This document shows positions 39,872 to 48,414 of a stretch of 64,000 bases of DNA, piece after piece; within the stretch, counting starts at the first letter, position 1; each line of letters begins with the position of its first letter. Under the pieces are notes generated by a model. That model did no database searches. It was not told the origin of the DNA and saw only the letters and a program-made list of their open reading frames with translations. The stretch comes from Rhodococcus sp. 14-1411-2a (GTDB lineage Bacteria; Actinomycetota; Actinomycetes; Mycobacteriales; Mycobacteriaceae), in the NCBI RefSeq assembly GCF_002259485.1, contig NZ_NPGA01000015.1, positions 372,001 to 436,000 of the forward strand, given 5' to 3'. A program made the translations under genes and the position numbers.

Positions 39872-41202
39872 TGATAGACCTCGGCGCGTTGCACCTCGGA
39901 GCGCTCGGGCGTCAACCGAAGATTTTCTGGGTCTTCGTCGCTGTCGCTGTGGTCGCGGCAGGAGTCATCGTCGTGGAGTCACGCGCGTCCGGTCCTGCGG
40001 ACGTCGAGTTGCCGGATACGCCTGCGTCGAGCGGGTTCAGCGCGTCGAACTACGACCAGGGTGAGTCGTCGACCACGATTCCGGGGTGTGATGCCGTCGT
40101 CGTTCCCGAGTCCGGGGAATTCTCAGGGGCGTACTTCCGCCTCGAGGGAGGACGCTACGACGACCCCCGTTATCCATGGTTCTCCGGGCGCAAAGCTACT
40201 GCGCTGTCCGATGCGCTTGTTTCTGCGTTGCCGGCCGAGACCGCCGTCGAGTTCGCAACACCCGGTACGTTCGCGTTCGGTGCCGAATCCGCGTTTCGAT
40301 TCGGTCCTGTCCAAGGTCCCACGTCCGAAAGCTCTGTCGGCGATGGTCCGACGGATGATCTGTCGATGTTCGCGAGCGCCACTGCCGCCGGGTTGCTGAT
40401 TCGCAACGGCAGGGGTGCCGACGTGACGGTGACGATCTCGAAGTCGACTGCCGGTGTACCGCCCTGTGTCGGTGGCAGTCTCGATCGCAGGCAGGTCGCA
40501 GCCGACGGTACGGTCGTGGACACGAAAGAGTCCACCGGCGAAGACGGTGGTAGAACAGCGGTGGTCAGGACGGCGACTGCATACGCATCCGATGGAACGA
40601 CGTTGCAGGCCAACGCAAGCCAGTTCGTGTCTTCGGACGAAGCAGTGTCCATGAGCGACCTGATCTCCCTGGTGTCGTCGAGCGAGCTGCGAATCGGTGC
40701 AGCGGTGCCGGACGGAACCCGACCCCCTCCTCTGCCGTGTGACACGCGAGTTGGGTCGCAGGATGGACCAGCGGTGACTCGCGCCGACGCAGACCGTATC
40801 GGTCGCGCTCTGGACCAGGCTCGAATCCGCGCGCTTCGGGCCGTGATCGTGCTCGAGCAGCCGCTGGCACCGATGCAACGGAGTTCGTTGTCCCACGACT
40901 CGTTGTGTGCAGCCGGAACAATTCTGACGCCGGGATCGGAAGGCGTTGTGACCGTGGCGATCACGGGTGGACAGCCGCTCCCGGAAATTCCCGACGTATA
41001 TGACCCGACGGCTGATCGCTCGGTCGACACCGTGCGCCTGCCCGACGAATCGATGTCCGAGAGATCGAAGCGCGGCGTCAGGACCGTGACTGTGACCCGG
41101 CCGTCGGGCACTCGTGTCCGTATCTCGTCGACATCGGCGGGCGAGCTCGTCACGGTCGGCAATCTCGAGTCCATCGCGACGGCACCGGGCCTGGACCTGT
41201 GA
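39871..41202 (+). CDS. Exported hypothetical protein
   Basis: A 443-residue protein with a short N-terminus and one hydrophobic helix (about 18-36), then a Ser/Thr-rich extracytoplasmic domain. Four cysteines (P-G-C-D, P-P-C-V, L-P-C-D, S-L-C-A) could form disulphides. I recognise no family. The stop overlaps the next gene in a GTGA, so the two are translated as a pair and may form one surface complex. Confidence 0.7.
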   Translation: MIDLGALHLGALGRQPKIFWVFVAVAVVAAGVIVVESRASGPADVELPDTPASSGFSASNYDQGESSTTIPGCDAVVVPESGEFSGAYFRLEGGRYDDPRYPWFSGRKATALSDALVSALPAETAVEFATPGTFAFGAESAFRFGPVQGPTSESSVGDGPTDDLSMFASATAAGLLIRNGRGADVTVTISKSTAGVPPCVGGSLDRRQVAADGTVVDTKESTGEDGGRTAVVRTATAYASDGTTLQANASQFVSSDEAVSMSDLISLVSSSELRIGAAVPDGTRPPPLPCDTRVGSQDGPAVTRADADRIGRALDQARIRALRAVIVLEQPLAPMQRSSLSHDSLCAAGTILTPGSEGVVTVAITGGQPLPEIPDVYDPTADRSVDTVRLPDESMSERSKRGVRTVTVTRPSGTRVRISSTSAGELVTVGNLESIATAPGLDL

Positions 41203-42602
41203 GCACCCGATGGCCGGTGTGGACAGCGGGAGCCGTGGCGTTGGCGACTGTCGCTGCTGCGGTGATCGTTGTCGCGCAGGACGACGACCCGGCAATCGCG
41301 ACTGCCCCCTCATGGACGACCACAGCTCCGCCGACGGTTCCGCGTGCGCCGGAAGTCCAGTGGTCCAGATCTGCAGAGGCCGTCTACGGCCGCGAATTCG
41401 CGCAGTTTCGTGATCCTGGTGCAGGCGGACGGCTCAATCCCAGCGCAGCGAGATTCATCGATGCGGGCGGGGTGTATGTCGCGTCGGTGGGTCTGCCGGA
41501 TCCTGCTACCGGGAATTTCGACGCTCCCGCGATGGTGGGCCTCGACGCAACGGATGGATCCACACTATGGCGGCGAGACGATCTCCGGGTGGACTCCTGT
41601 GCCGACCGGCCGTTGTCGGGATACCTCGTCTGCCTCTCCAGCACCGAGTCGGAGAATCCGGAATCGACGATCGTCACGGTGGACACCACGACCGGTGCTG
41701 GTCGTTCTGTTCGTGTGCCGCAACGTGTGTTCGCTGTGGGAACCGACGGGTTCTCGCTCTACTCGATCAGTTCCACTGTCACGCAAGCAGGTTACGAGGG
41801 AACACCGCAGCTCGCCAAGGGTTCTGTGGACGATGTCGGGCGCGATTGGGTCACCGAATTTCCCGGCGAGGCCATTTACGCGGGTATGCCGGGGCCGGTC
41901 ATCACCATCGACGGAAACTACGGCCTGGGCCGGTTCGGTTCGACGGCAATAGGATTCGACTCGGTCACTGGAACGATCACGTGGTACCGGGGTTATCCCG
42001 ACAGTTGCGTGTCGCAACCTTTTCGGGTGCAACCGGCACTGGTGATCATGACCGAGGCGGTGTGTACGCAGTCCCAGACGTACGCCGGTACCGTCGCGCT
42101 CGCCTCGGATGGTCGAACTGTCGCCAGAGCTCCGCTGCCGGTGTATCCCTTTCTCGAGATCGACGATCCAACGGACCTGTCGCTGCCGATGGTCGTCGGT
42201 GACAGTGCGTTCGATCGGACGACCGGAGAGTTTCTGTGGTCGAGCCCGCTGTTGGCGTCGACCAATGGCGTAGCTGTCGTCGGGGATGTGGTGATCGCAC
42301 GTGCTCCCGGAACAGCTCATGTGACGGCATTGGATCTGAGAACCGGTTCGGTTCGGTGGGAGAACGATCCCGATGACTACTACCCGATCACGGCGTACGC
42401 CGACGGTCTCGCGTACTCCACCGTCGGCGGGACCGTGGAATCGATCGCGTTGGATGACGGTACGACACGTCGGCGGTTGGAGATCGAGCCGACGCCGGAC
42501 CCCTATGCAACGAATCGGTACCTGGCATCGTGGGTGATCGAATCCGCCGACCGTCTGGTGTATTCGTCCACAGCCACGATTGCCGTCGTCGACCGCGGGT
42601 AG
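41199..42602 (+). CDS. Exported beta-propeller (PQQ-like repeat) protein
   Basis: A 467-residue protein: N-terminal hydrophobic helix (about 8-26), Thr/Pro linker, then repeated strands of the kind G-L-D-A-T-D-G-S-T-L-W-R-R, G-F-D-S-V-T-G-T-I-T-W-Y and A-L-D-L-R-T-G-S-V-R-W-E that mark a PQQ-like beta-propeller. No enzymatic residues are evident, so a binding or scaffold role is likely. GTG 41199 overlaps the upstream stop. Cysteines in D-S-C-A-D, V-C-L-S, D-S-C-V-S and A-V-C-T-Q suggest disulphides outside the cell. Confidence 0.8.
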   Translation: MSTRWPVWTAGAVALATVAAAVIVVAQDDDPAIATAPSWTTTAPPTVPRAPEVQWSRSAEAVYGREFAQFRDPGAGGRLNPSAARFIDAGGVYVASVGLPDPATGNFDAPAMVGLDATDGSTLWRRDDLRVDSCADRPLSGYLVCLSSTESENPESTIVTVDTTTGAGRSVRVPQRVFAVGTDGFSLYSISSTVTQAGYEGTPQLAKGSVDDVGRDWVTEFPGEAIYAGMPGPVITIDGNYGLGRFGSTAIGFDSVTGTITWYRGYPDSCVSQPFRVQPALVIMTEAVCTQSQTYAGTVALASDGRTVARAPLPVYPFLEIDDPTDLSLPMVVGDSAFDRTTGEFLWSSPLLASTNGVAVVGDVVIARAPGTAHVTALDLRTGSVRWENDPDDYYPITAYADGLAYSTVGGTVESIALDDGTTRRRLEIEPTPDPYATNRYLASWVIESADRLVYSSTATIAVVDRG

Positions 42603-42664
42603 CTGCTGTCGGTGCGCCTACAGTGGAAGTACGCAAACGGGACATACGAAACAGGGAGTCCGCC

Positions 42665-42865
42665 ATGGCAGGCAAGAAGATCGACAGAGTGCATGCACAG
42701 TCCGCGCTGGAGACGGTTCGAGAGAATCCCGGCATCGCGTTGATCGCCGCTGCGCCCGCGTTGGTGGTGCTGGCGCTGGTGTGGTGGCTGCTCGGGTTCC
42801 CGGCAGCGCTGATCCTGTTGATTGCAGCAGGCGGTGCCGGCTACCTGTACCTCAGGAACCGCTGA
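42665..42865 (+). CDS. Small membrane protein
   Basis: A 66-residue protein from ATG 42665, with AGGGAG nine bases upstream. A basic, soluble N-terminus (about 1-20) is followed by two hydrophobic segments (about 23-41 and 43-60) and ends Y-L-R-N-R. It could be the third gene of the preceding operon, 62 bases after it. Function unknown. Confidence 0.65.
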   Translation: MAGKKIDRVHAQSALETVRENPGIALIAAAPALVVLALVWWLLGFPAALILLIAAGGAGYLYLRNR

Positions 42866-42899
42866 TTACCTACAAGCACTGACTATCGGGAAGCACTGA

Positions 42900-43433
42900 C
42901 TACTGATCGGCGCGAGGGATGCAGAACTCGGTGATCGTGGCCGAGCTTGCTGCGAGCTCTGCCCACGACTTCTCGGTGGTGAGCACGGCGATTGCCGAGG
43001 TGGGGAAGCGGTGACGAACCTCGCGGGCCACGTCGGTGTCGTCGTCTGCCGCCAATTCGAGTGCGGTCCAGGGAATTCCGGGTTCGTGTCCGACGACCAG
43101 CAGCGTCGAGACGGTCACGTCGTCGAAGTACGTGTCCGCAAGGCGGATTTCGTCGATGATCTCGTCCGCGGATCCGCCGTAGATGTCTCGCTCGAATCGG
43201 GTGGGAGCGTCGCCCATGCCGGTAGCGGCCAGCGTTTCGCGGGTGCGCAGGGCCGTCGAGCACAGCACTGCATCGACGCGGCCGACGTGTTCGGTGATCC
43301 AGGCTCCGGCGAGTGCCGCCTCGCGTTGGCCGCGCGGTGCCAAGGGTCGTTCGTGATCCGGCACTCCGTCGGGGTAGCCGGATTTTCCGTGCCGCATGAG
43401 CACGAGGGTCCTAGTGGTCGCCATGCCGTCCAC
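42900..43433 (-). CDS. SixA-like histidine phosphatase
   Basis: A 177-residue histidine phosphatase: L-V-L-M-R-H-G-K-S holds the catalytic R-H-G, a second Arg is in S-T-A-L-R-T-R-E-T, and the second catalytic His is in V-G-H-E-P-G. The compact size matches SixA rather than phosphoglycerate mutase. ATG 43433 or ATG 43424 may start it. It overlaps the end of the upstream GtrA gene by 23 bases, in one operon. Substrate could be a phosphohistidine protein or a small phosphoester. Confidence 0.87.
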   Translation of the reverse strand: MDGMATTRTLVLMRHGKSGYPDGVPDHERPLAPRGQREAALAGAWITEHVGRVDAVLCSTALRTRETLAATGMGDAPTRFERDIYGGSADEIIDEIRLADTYFDDVTVSTLLVVGHEPGIPWTALELAADDDTDVAREVRHRFPTSAIAVLTTEKSWAELAASSATITEFCIPRADQ

Positions 43434-43953
43434 CGTAAACGGTCAGGGCGGCGGGATCGGCCAGAACGTTCACCGGTTCCGGGAAGACGAACTTGCGCAT
43501 CGCCCACCATCGGAATGCGGTTGCCAGCAACGTGCCGATGATGGAGCCGCTGACGAAGTCGGCGATGTTCTCGGTGAGGAAGGACACGTTCGGCGACCGC
43601 AGATCCAGCACGTAACTCGACACCCAGAGCGGTAGCTGGTTGATTGCCAGGCCGGTTCCGGCGACGGCGAAGAACAGCGCTGCCTCGTGGTGACGACGTC
43701 GTCCGCCACGCGCTGTGAACGACCATTCCCGGTTGAGGATGTACGACACGATCGTCGCGATCAGCACGGCCAGAACGTTCGCTGTCACCGGCTTGTCCTG
43801 CAGGATCGTCCACTTCAGGCCGAAGAACAGTACGACGGTGACGACGAAGGTGATCGCTCCGACGATGAGGAACTTGAGGGCCTCGGCGTGCTTGACGAGG
43901 GGCTCGAGCCAGCGTTCGGGAACGCGGTCGGTGAGGCGGTCGGACACATGCAT
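43411..43953 (-). CDS. GtrA family membrane protein
   Basis: A 180-residue protein with four hydrophobic segments (about 28-47, 53-75, 93-112, 128-152). F-L-I-V-G-A-I-T-F-V and Y-I-L-N-R-E-W-S-F-T and F-R-W-W-A-M-R-K-F-V-F mark the GtrA family, which is linked to transfer or flipping of lipid-linked sugars for cell-envelope polymers. It leads the SixA-like gene and diverges from an MFS gene. Confidence 0.88.
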   Translation of the reverse strand: MHVSDRLTDRVPERWLEPLVKHAEALKFLIVGAITFVVTVVLFFGLKWTILQDKPVTANVLAVLIATIVSYILNREWSFTARGGRRRHHEAALFFAVAGTGLAINQLPLWVSSYVLDLRSPNVSFLTENIADFVSGSIIGTLLATAFRWWAMRKFVFPEPVNVLADPAALTVYGGRHGDH

Positions 43954-44000
43954 CCGATCGACGTTACCTCGAGTAACGGATCCGGCCCGACGACGAACGA

Positions 44001-44016
44001 TAGGCTCGCATCGATA
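44001..44016 (+). promoter_or_regulatory. Probable near-leaderless promoter (-10)
   Basis: TAGGCT (44001-44006) fits TANNNT and ends 9 bases before the ATG of the MFS gene. The same hexamer precedes the gene at 39871. Confidence 0.5.
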
Positions 44017-45209
44017 TGACTGGTGCCAGGCTGTCCGTTCTCGTCGTCTTCTTCGTCAACGGCGCGGTGTTCGCGAACTGGGCTCCCCGCATTCCGGAGA
44101 TTCAGAACTCACTGTCGATCGACGTCGCAACGCTCGGCCTCGCCTTGACCGGTGTCGGGCTCGGCGGGCTGGCGGCAGCCCCCGTCGCCGCTGCCTCGGT
44201 CCGACGGTTCGGCAGTCGGTGGACCATTCTCGCCTCGGGGCTGCTGTTGTGCGCGGCCTTCGTCCTGCCCGCGGTCGCAGTGTCGTGGTGGACGCTGCTG
44301 GCGGCGCTCGTACTGCTCGGCGGCGCCGATGCTGTGATGGACATTTCGATGAACGCGCAGGGTGTCCTCGTGGAGGAACGAGCGGGGAAGTCGCTGCTGA
44401 GCGGCTTCCATGCCGCCTGGAGCGTCGGTGCCGTCGTCGGGGGAGTGACCGGCGCGGCCGCGGCCGGCATTCGGATGCCGGTGGTGGCGCACTTCGGCGT
44501 GGTCGCGGTGGTGCTGATGCTCGTTCTCGTTGCCGTCGGACGGGGTCTGGTGGGTCCGGAATCGGTGGCGCTCGACGATCACGAGGACCCGGCATCCGGC
44601 CCCGTTCTCGTGCGTCCGACCGCAGCACTGGCCCTACTGGGGGCCGTGGTGTTGCTCGCCGGGCTGATGGAGGACTTTCCGCAGTCGTGGAGCGCGGTCT
44701 ACATGACGACCGAAGAGGGCGCGGGCCCGGGCTCGGCCGGCATGGCGTTCGTTGCGTTCTCGGCCGCGATGCTGATCGGTCGGTTGGTCGGAGACCGGAT
44801 CGTCGACCGGTTCGGCCCGTCGACGGTGCTGAGCGGAGGCGCGTCACTGGTGGCCGTGGCTTTCCTCGTCATCCTGGGCCTGTCGGTTCTGGCCGCGGAT
44901 CTACCGGTCCTGGTCATCGGGGCGTTCGCAGTTGCTGGCCTGGGCGCGAGCCCACTGTTTCCCATTGTCTTCAGCCTGGCCGGGCGGCTTCCCGGTGTGT
45001 CCTCGGCGGCGGCCATCTCGATCGTGTCGCTGGTGTCCCGGATCGGATTTCTCGTGGCACCCATGGCCGTCGGTCGCGTCGTGGATGCGTCGGGCTTCGG
45101 ATCGGTGTTGGGTGCCATTGCCGCGGCGGGCGTCGTCGTCGCGGTGATCGGGTGGTACTACGGCCGCAGATTCCCTGTCGACTCGACTCAGGACCGCGGC
45201 TCCAGGTAA
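44016..45209 (+). CDS. MFS transporter
   Basis: A 397-residue membrane protein with about 12 hydrophobic segments and a central charged loop (about 178-200). The fucose-permease-like layout includes W-A-P-R-I-P-E-I near the start, G-F-H-A-A-W-S-V-G in helix 5 and G-L-G-A-S-P-L-F-P-I-V-F near the end. Substrate unknown. Its 3' end overlaps the TetR gene by 22 bases tail-to-tail, so that regulator may act on it. Confidence 0.88.
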   Translation: MTGARLSVLVVFFVNGAVFANWAPRIPEIQNSLSIDVATLGLALTGVGLGGLAAAPVAAASVRRFGSRWTILASGLLLCAAFVLPAVAVSWWTLLAALVLLGGADAVMDISMNAQGVLVEERAGKSLLSGFHAAWSVGAVVGGVTGAAAAGIRMPVVAHFGVVAVVLMLVLVAVGRGLVGPESVALDDHEDPASGPVLVRPTAALALLGAVVLLAGLMEDFPQSWSAVYMTTEEGAGPGSAGMAFVAFSAAMLIGRLVGDRIVDRFGPSTVLSGGASLVAVAFLVILGLSVLAADLPVLVIGAFAVAGLGASPLFPIVFSLAGRLPGVSSAAAISIVSLVSRIGFLVAPMAVGRVVDASGFGSVLGAIAAAGVVVAVIGWYYGRRFPVDSTQDRGSR

Positions 45210-45793
45210 GTGCGCAACAACCGACGTACCTCCTCGGTCGCGAGTTGCTCGGGATACGTCACCGCCTGCAGCGTCAGGCCGTCGACGTAGGTATGCAGTT
45301 CGGCCGCTGCGTGTTCGTCCGCTGCGCGGTCGAAGGTGAATGCGGGAGAGTTCGGGCGGTCGAGATCGTGCAGGTGCGCCCACGCGAGCCGGCACAGGTA
45401 CCGGCTGCCGAACCACCCGGCCGTCTTGAGTGCGGCGAGTCGCTCGTCGAATCTGGCACGCACGATCGCTTCCAACCACACCGACGCCTCGGCGCGGCGG
45501 TCCTCGTCGAGGGGTAGCAACTCCTCGAGGACGCGGATCGCTCGCGTCGGTCCGTCACCATCGGTCGGGTGCGCCTCCAACCGATGTACGACGCGTTGCG
45601 TCATGGCCTCGGCCGCGAACAGCACCAGTTCTCCTTGGTCGGAGAAGTAGTACCGCAGTGATCCGGGGGAGACGCCTGCCTCGGCGGCGACGCTGCGAAC
45701 CGTCGCCCCGTCCATTCCCGATCGCTCGATGACGCGCCACACGGCGGCGACGATCTCCGCCCGGCGTGCGTCGTGGTCGACGATCTTCGGCAT
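45188..45793 (-). CDS. TetR-family transcriptional regulator
   Basis: A 201-residue regulator. HTH at about 26-52 (A-T-V-R-S-V-A-A-E-A-G-V-S-P-G-S-L-R-Y-Y-F), then a helical ligand domain. It overlaps the MFS gene at its 3' end and diverges from the GAP-family gene with 66 bases between the start codons. That intergenic region holds repeated and inverted elements suited to a TetR operator. Ligand unknown. Confidence 0.92.
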   Translation of the reverse strand: MPKIVDHDARRAEIVAAVWRVIERSGMDGATVRSVAAEAGVSPGSLRYYFSDQGELVLFAAEAMTQRVVHRLEAHPTDGDGPTRAIRVLEELLPLDEDRRAEASVWLEAIVRARFDERLAALKTAGWFGSRYLCRLAWAHLHDLDRPNSPAFTFDRAADEHAAAELHTYVDGLTLQAVTYPEQLATEEVRRLLRTYLEPRS

Positions 45794-45818
45794 CGGTCTG
45801 TTCTAGCACGAGGACATC

Positions 45819-45868
45819 TTTTCCACACGGCTGTGTTGAAATCCTGTTACGGTACAGCTGTGTTAATT
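45819..45868. promoter_or_regulatory. Candidate TetR operator and promoter region
   Basis: TTTCCACA (45820-45827) and TGTGTTGAAA (45832-45841) form an imperfect dyad. GCTGTGTT occurs at 45830 and again at 45857. TACGGT (45848-45853) ends 6 bases before GTG 45860, so the GAP-family mRNA is probably leaderless. Binding by the divergent TetR protein is inference. Confidence 0.5.
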
Positions 45869-46501
45869 CAGTTGGTGGGGCTCGCGCTGATGGACAGCAT
45901 CGGCGTCGGGACTCTTGCGGTTCCGCTGTGGATGATGCTGCGGCCGTCGTTCCGGGTGCGTGTGGTTCTGCTGCATCTGGGTGTGCTGGGGCTGGTCTAC
46001 TTCGGGGTCGGTATCTCCTTGTGGGCGGCCGCCGATGGCCTGAGTGTGGCGATTCCTGGTGATGCGTGGACTCGATTGGCGGTGGGTCTTGCGGTTCTGG
46101 TCATGGGTCTGGTCTGTGACCGCCGGCGGCGAGACTCGGGCAGCGCGTGGTGGACGCGACCTCCGAGAAATGTCAGCGCGGTAGTCGTTCTCGCCGTCGC
46201 TGTGGCAGCGGTGGAGGTGGCGACGATGCTGCCCTACTTCGCGGCGATCGACACGGTGGTCGAGTCCGGCCTGAGGTGGGGGTTCTCGGTGCTCTTGCTC
46301 GTGGCGTACGTGCTCGTGACGCTCTCACCCGCTCTCATCCTGCTCATCGCCAGAGTGTTTGCGCAGGAACGGGTTTCGTTACTCACGCCAACTCTGCTCC
46401 GGCGCGTGGATCGCTGGAGTGGGGACGTGTCGGCGACGGTGTTGCTCGTGGTGGGCGCGCTACTGGCCGCGGATGCGGCAATCGAACTGAACCTGGTCTG
46501 A
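45860..46501 (+). CDS. GAP-family-like integral membrane protein
   Basis: A 213-residue protein from GTG 45860 with six hydrophobic segments. The layout, A-L-M-D-S-I-G-V-G-T-L near the N-terminus and a P-Y-F-A-A-I helix, resembles the GAP (Sap) family, members of which are tied to glycopeptidolipid export in mycobacteria. In-frame codons further upstream lie in the TetR control region and are unlikely. The function in this organism is unknown. Confidence 0.72.
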   Translation: MLIQLVGLALMDSIGVGTLAVPLWMMLRPSFRVRVVLLHLGVLGLVYFGVGISLWAAADGLSVAIPGDAWTRLAVGLAVLVMGLVCDRRRRDSGSAWWTRPPRNVSAVVVLAVAVAAVEVATMLPYFAAIDTVVESGLRWGFSVLLLVAYVLVTLSPALILLIARVFAQERVSLLTPTLLRRVDRWSGDVSATVLLVVGALLAADAAIELNLV

Positions 46502-46535
46502 CCTGATTGTGGTCCGAAGCGATGGAAGGGAAGCG

Positions 46536-46787
46536 ATGAACGCGAGAGATGTGCGCAGCATCGTCATGATTGTCGTCGGAGCTGTGCTGGCGCTGTTCTT
46601 CTGGGACCTTCGGTTCTTCTGGTTCCAGGGCGGGCCGATCGGCTGTGTTCTGGTGGTACTCGCGATGGTCGACATTCGGGAATCGCGCCGCGGCACCCCG
46701 AAGAAGGGATTGCTTGCGGAACTGCGAGACGACATCGTCGGCGGTGAGGATTCGAGCGACACACCCGAGCCTGGCCCTCGGTCGTGA
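46536..46787 (+). CDS. Small membrane protein
   Basis: An 83-residue protein from ATG 46536 behind GAAGGGAAG. Two hydrophobic segments (about 8-24 and 31-46) are followed by an acidic soluble tail (about 58-83). It lies 34 bases after the GAP-like gene, likely in the same operon. No family recognised. Confidence 0.65.
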   Translation: MNARDVRSIVMIVVGAVLALFFWDLRFFWFQGGPIGCVLVVLAMVDIRESRRGTPKKGLLAELRDDIVGGEDSSDTPEPGPRS

Positions 46788-46893
46788 GGGGCACCCCCCG
46801 GCTCGTATCGCCAGGACGGTACTGAATTCTCGGCCCGGGCGTGATAGACAAGCTGTTCGGCGGTGCTGTATCGAGCGGAATGGTGGTGGCCTG

Positions 46894-47841
46894 GTGACGA
46901 CCGGTGTCGACGCGGGGCTTGCCGAGCGCTCGCCTCGGCGTGGTCTGACCGCTGCCGGTACCGCCGTGATCGTCCTGGGTTTGGTGGCCGGTTGGGTCGT
47001 CGTCTACTTGGTCGGCCTGATGGGTGCGCTGTGGCGTTTCCGTGAGCCCGACGCGCCGGCCCCGATTCTGTCGATAGGGGATCAGTGGGCCGATCTCGCT
47101 GTCGGCGCGACGCAGGTGGTGGTGGGTGCCGTCGCGATCGCCATCGTCTGGTTCGTTCGGCGTCGGAAGCTGCCTGCGGTGTGGCCGGCCCGCAGTGGGA
47201 CCGCGTTCGAAGCTGCGCTCACGTGGTGTGCCGCGATCGGTGCCGCTTCTGCTTCGCTGCTCGTGTTGTCGCGGCTGGACATCGTCCGATTCAGCTTCTC
47301 GATCCCGGCCTCGGTCGAGTCCGATTGGCTCGCAGTGGTTTCCGCTCTCGTCGTGGGTCTACGGGAGGAGCCGATCCTGGTGGCGTTGCCGGTGTTGTTG
47401 CTCGTCGGCCGGGTCCCGATCTGGGCGATCATGGCGTTGTCGGGCACGATGCGGGGCCTCCTCTATCTGTACTTCGGCGGAGGCGGTTTTCTGTGGGCTC
47501 TGTGCTGGGGTGCCGCGGCGGTCTGGGTGTTCTACCGCTACCGGCGGCTGTGGGTGTTGATCGCCATCCACGGATTGGTGATGAACATCCAGGTGTTCGA
47601 TCGCGTGATTCCGTCCGAGAACGCGGCGACAGTTCTGCAGTGGGTCAACATTCTGATTCTGTTCTCGGCGCTGCTGTGGTGGATCACCCCGCGTGCGCTG
47701 GAAGCTTTCCTGCCGAACACGGTGGCCGTTCGGTACGGCGATTCGACCGTCGAGACGACTCCGATGGTGGCCGAGGTGGTACTGAACCCCGAGAAGCTCG
47801 ATCCCGACGAGTCCAGACGAGAACCGCCGGTCAAGCCCTGA
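46894..47841 (+). CDS. CPBP-like membrane protein with an incomplete protease motif
   Basis: A 315-residue protein with about eight hydrophobic segments. The layout resembles CPBP (CAAX protease/bacteriocin-processing) proteins: a Glu-Glu pair in G-L-R-E-E-P-I near residue 154, and I-H-G-L-V-M-N near 227-233, which fits the HxxxN motif. The Arg of EExxxR and the His of the second motif are not at the expected places, so activity is doubtful. GTG 46894 has only a weak ribosome-binding site. The 3' end overlaps the GNAT gene by 11 bases tail-to-tail. Confidence 0.68.
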   Translation: MTTGVDAGLAERSPRRGLTAAGTAVIVLGLVAGWVVVYLVGLMGALWRFREPDAPAPILSIGDQWADLAVGATQVVVGAVAIAIVWFVRRRKLPAVWPARSGTAFEAALTWCAAIGAASASLLVLSRLDIVRFSFSIPASVESDWLAVVSALVVGLREEPILVALPVLLLVGRVPIWAIMALSGTMRGLLYLYFGGGGFLWALCWGAAAVWVFYRYRRLWVLIAIHGLVMNIQVFDRVIPSENAATVLQWVNILILFSALLWWITPRALEAFLPNTVAVRYGDSTVETTPMVAEVVLNPEKLDPDESRREPPVKP

Positions 47842-48340
47842 CCACGCGGGCTTCGAGGCACTCCCAGAGCGGGTCGAACTTCTCGGTGCCGTCCAGCTCG
47901 AACCGATGCTTGCGGTAGAACGCCACCGCACGATGGTTGGCCGCTGCCACCCACAGATAGGTGGATGCCTCCCGGTCGATCACGGTCGTCATGAGTTCTG
48001 TTGCGACGCCGGTGCCGTGGAGCTCGGGCACAACGTTCAGTGACCACAGTTCGGTCGGTGCCGGCGGATTGTCGTCGCGTGGTGGGCCGCCGGTGGCGAA
48101 ACCGACGATGCGTGAATCACTGGTGTCGACGGCGCATCGGGTGCGCACACCGCGGCTCGACTCCTCGTCGCGGCGGGCGATGATCTGCTCCCATCGTTCG
48201 ATGCGATCGCGAGGGCGTATCGCATCGAGCTTAGCGCTGTTCATCATTCCCGCGTACGTCGCCTTCCAGATCGCCACGTGCGCTGTACCCAGCTGCTCCT
48301 CGTCGCCCGGGCGGATGTCCCGGATGGTGTAGCTGGCCAC
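47831..48340 (-). CDS. GNAT-family N-acetyltransferase
   Basis: A 169-residue GNAT protein with L-W-S-L-N-V-V-P-E-L-H-G-T-G-V-A-T-E-L (acetyl-CoA-binding loop, about 96-114) and the ending A-A-N-H-R-A-V-A-F-Y-R-K-H-R-F. GTG 48340 has TATAAC (48353-48348 on this strand) ending 7 bases before it, which suggests a leaderless mRNA. Acceptor substrate unknown. Confidence 0.88.
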   Translation of the reverse strand: MASYTIRDIRPGDEEQLGTAHVAIWKATYAGMMNSAKLDAIRPRDRIERWEQIIARRDEESSRGVRTRCAVDTSDSRIVGFATGGPPRDDNPPAPTELWSLNVVPELHGTGVATELMTTVIDREASTYLWVAAANHRAVAFYRKHRFELDGTEKFDPLWECLEARVVRA

Positions 48341-48414
48341 CGTTGCAGTTATACCGATTCGACTCGAATTGTTCTCGGATTTTCTTGTCGTACCCCTCTC
48401 GTAGCATCGAATGC
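48341..48414. promoter_or_regulatory. Divergent pair of probable leaderless promoters
   Basis: Minus strand: TATAAC (48353-48348) ends 7 bases before GTG 48340. Plus strand: TAGCAT (48402-48407) ends 7 bases before ATG 48415. Neither start has a ribosome-binding site. The spacing fits transcription beginning at each start codon. Confidence 0.6.
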
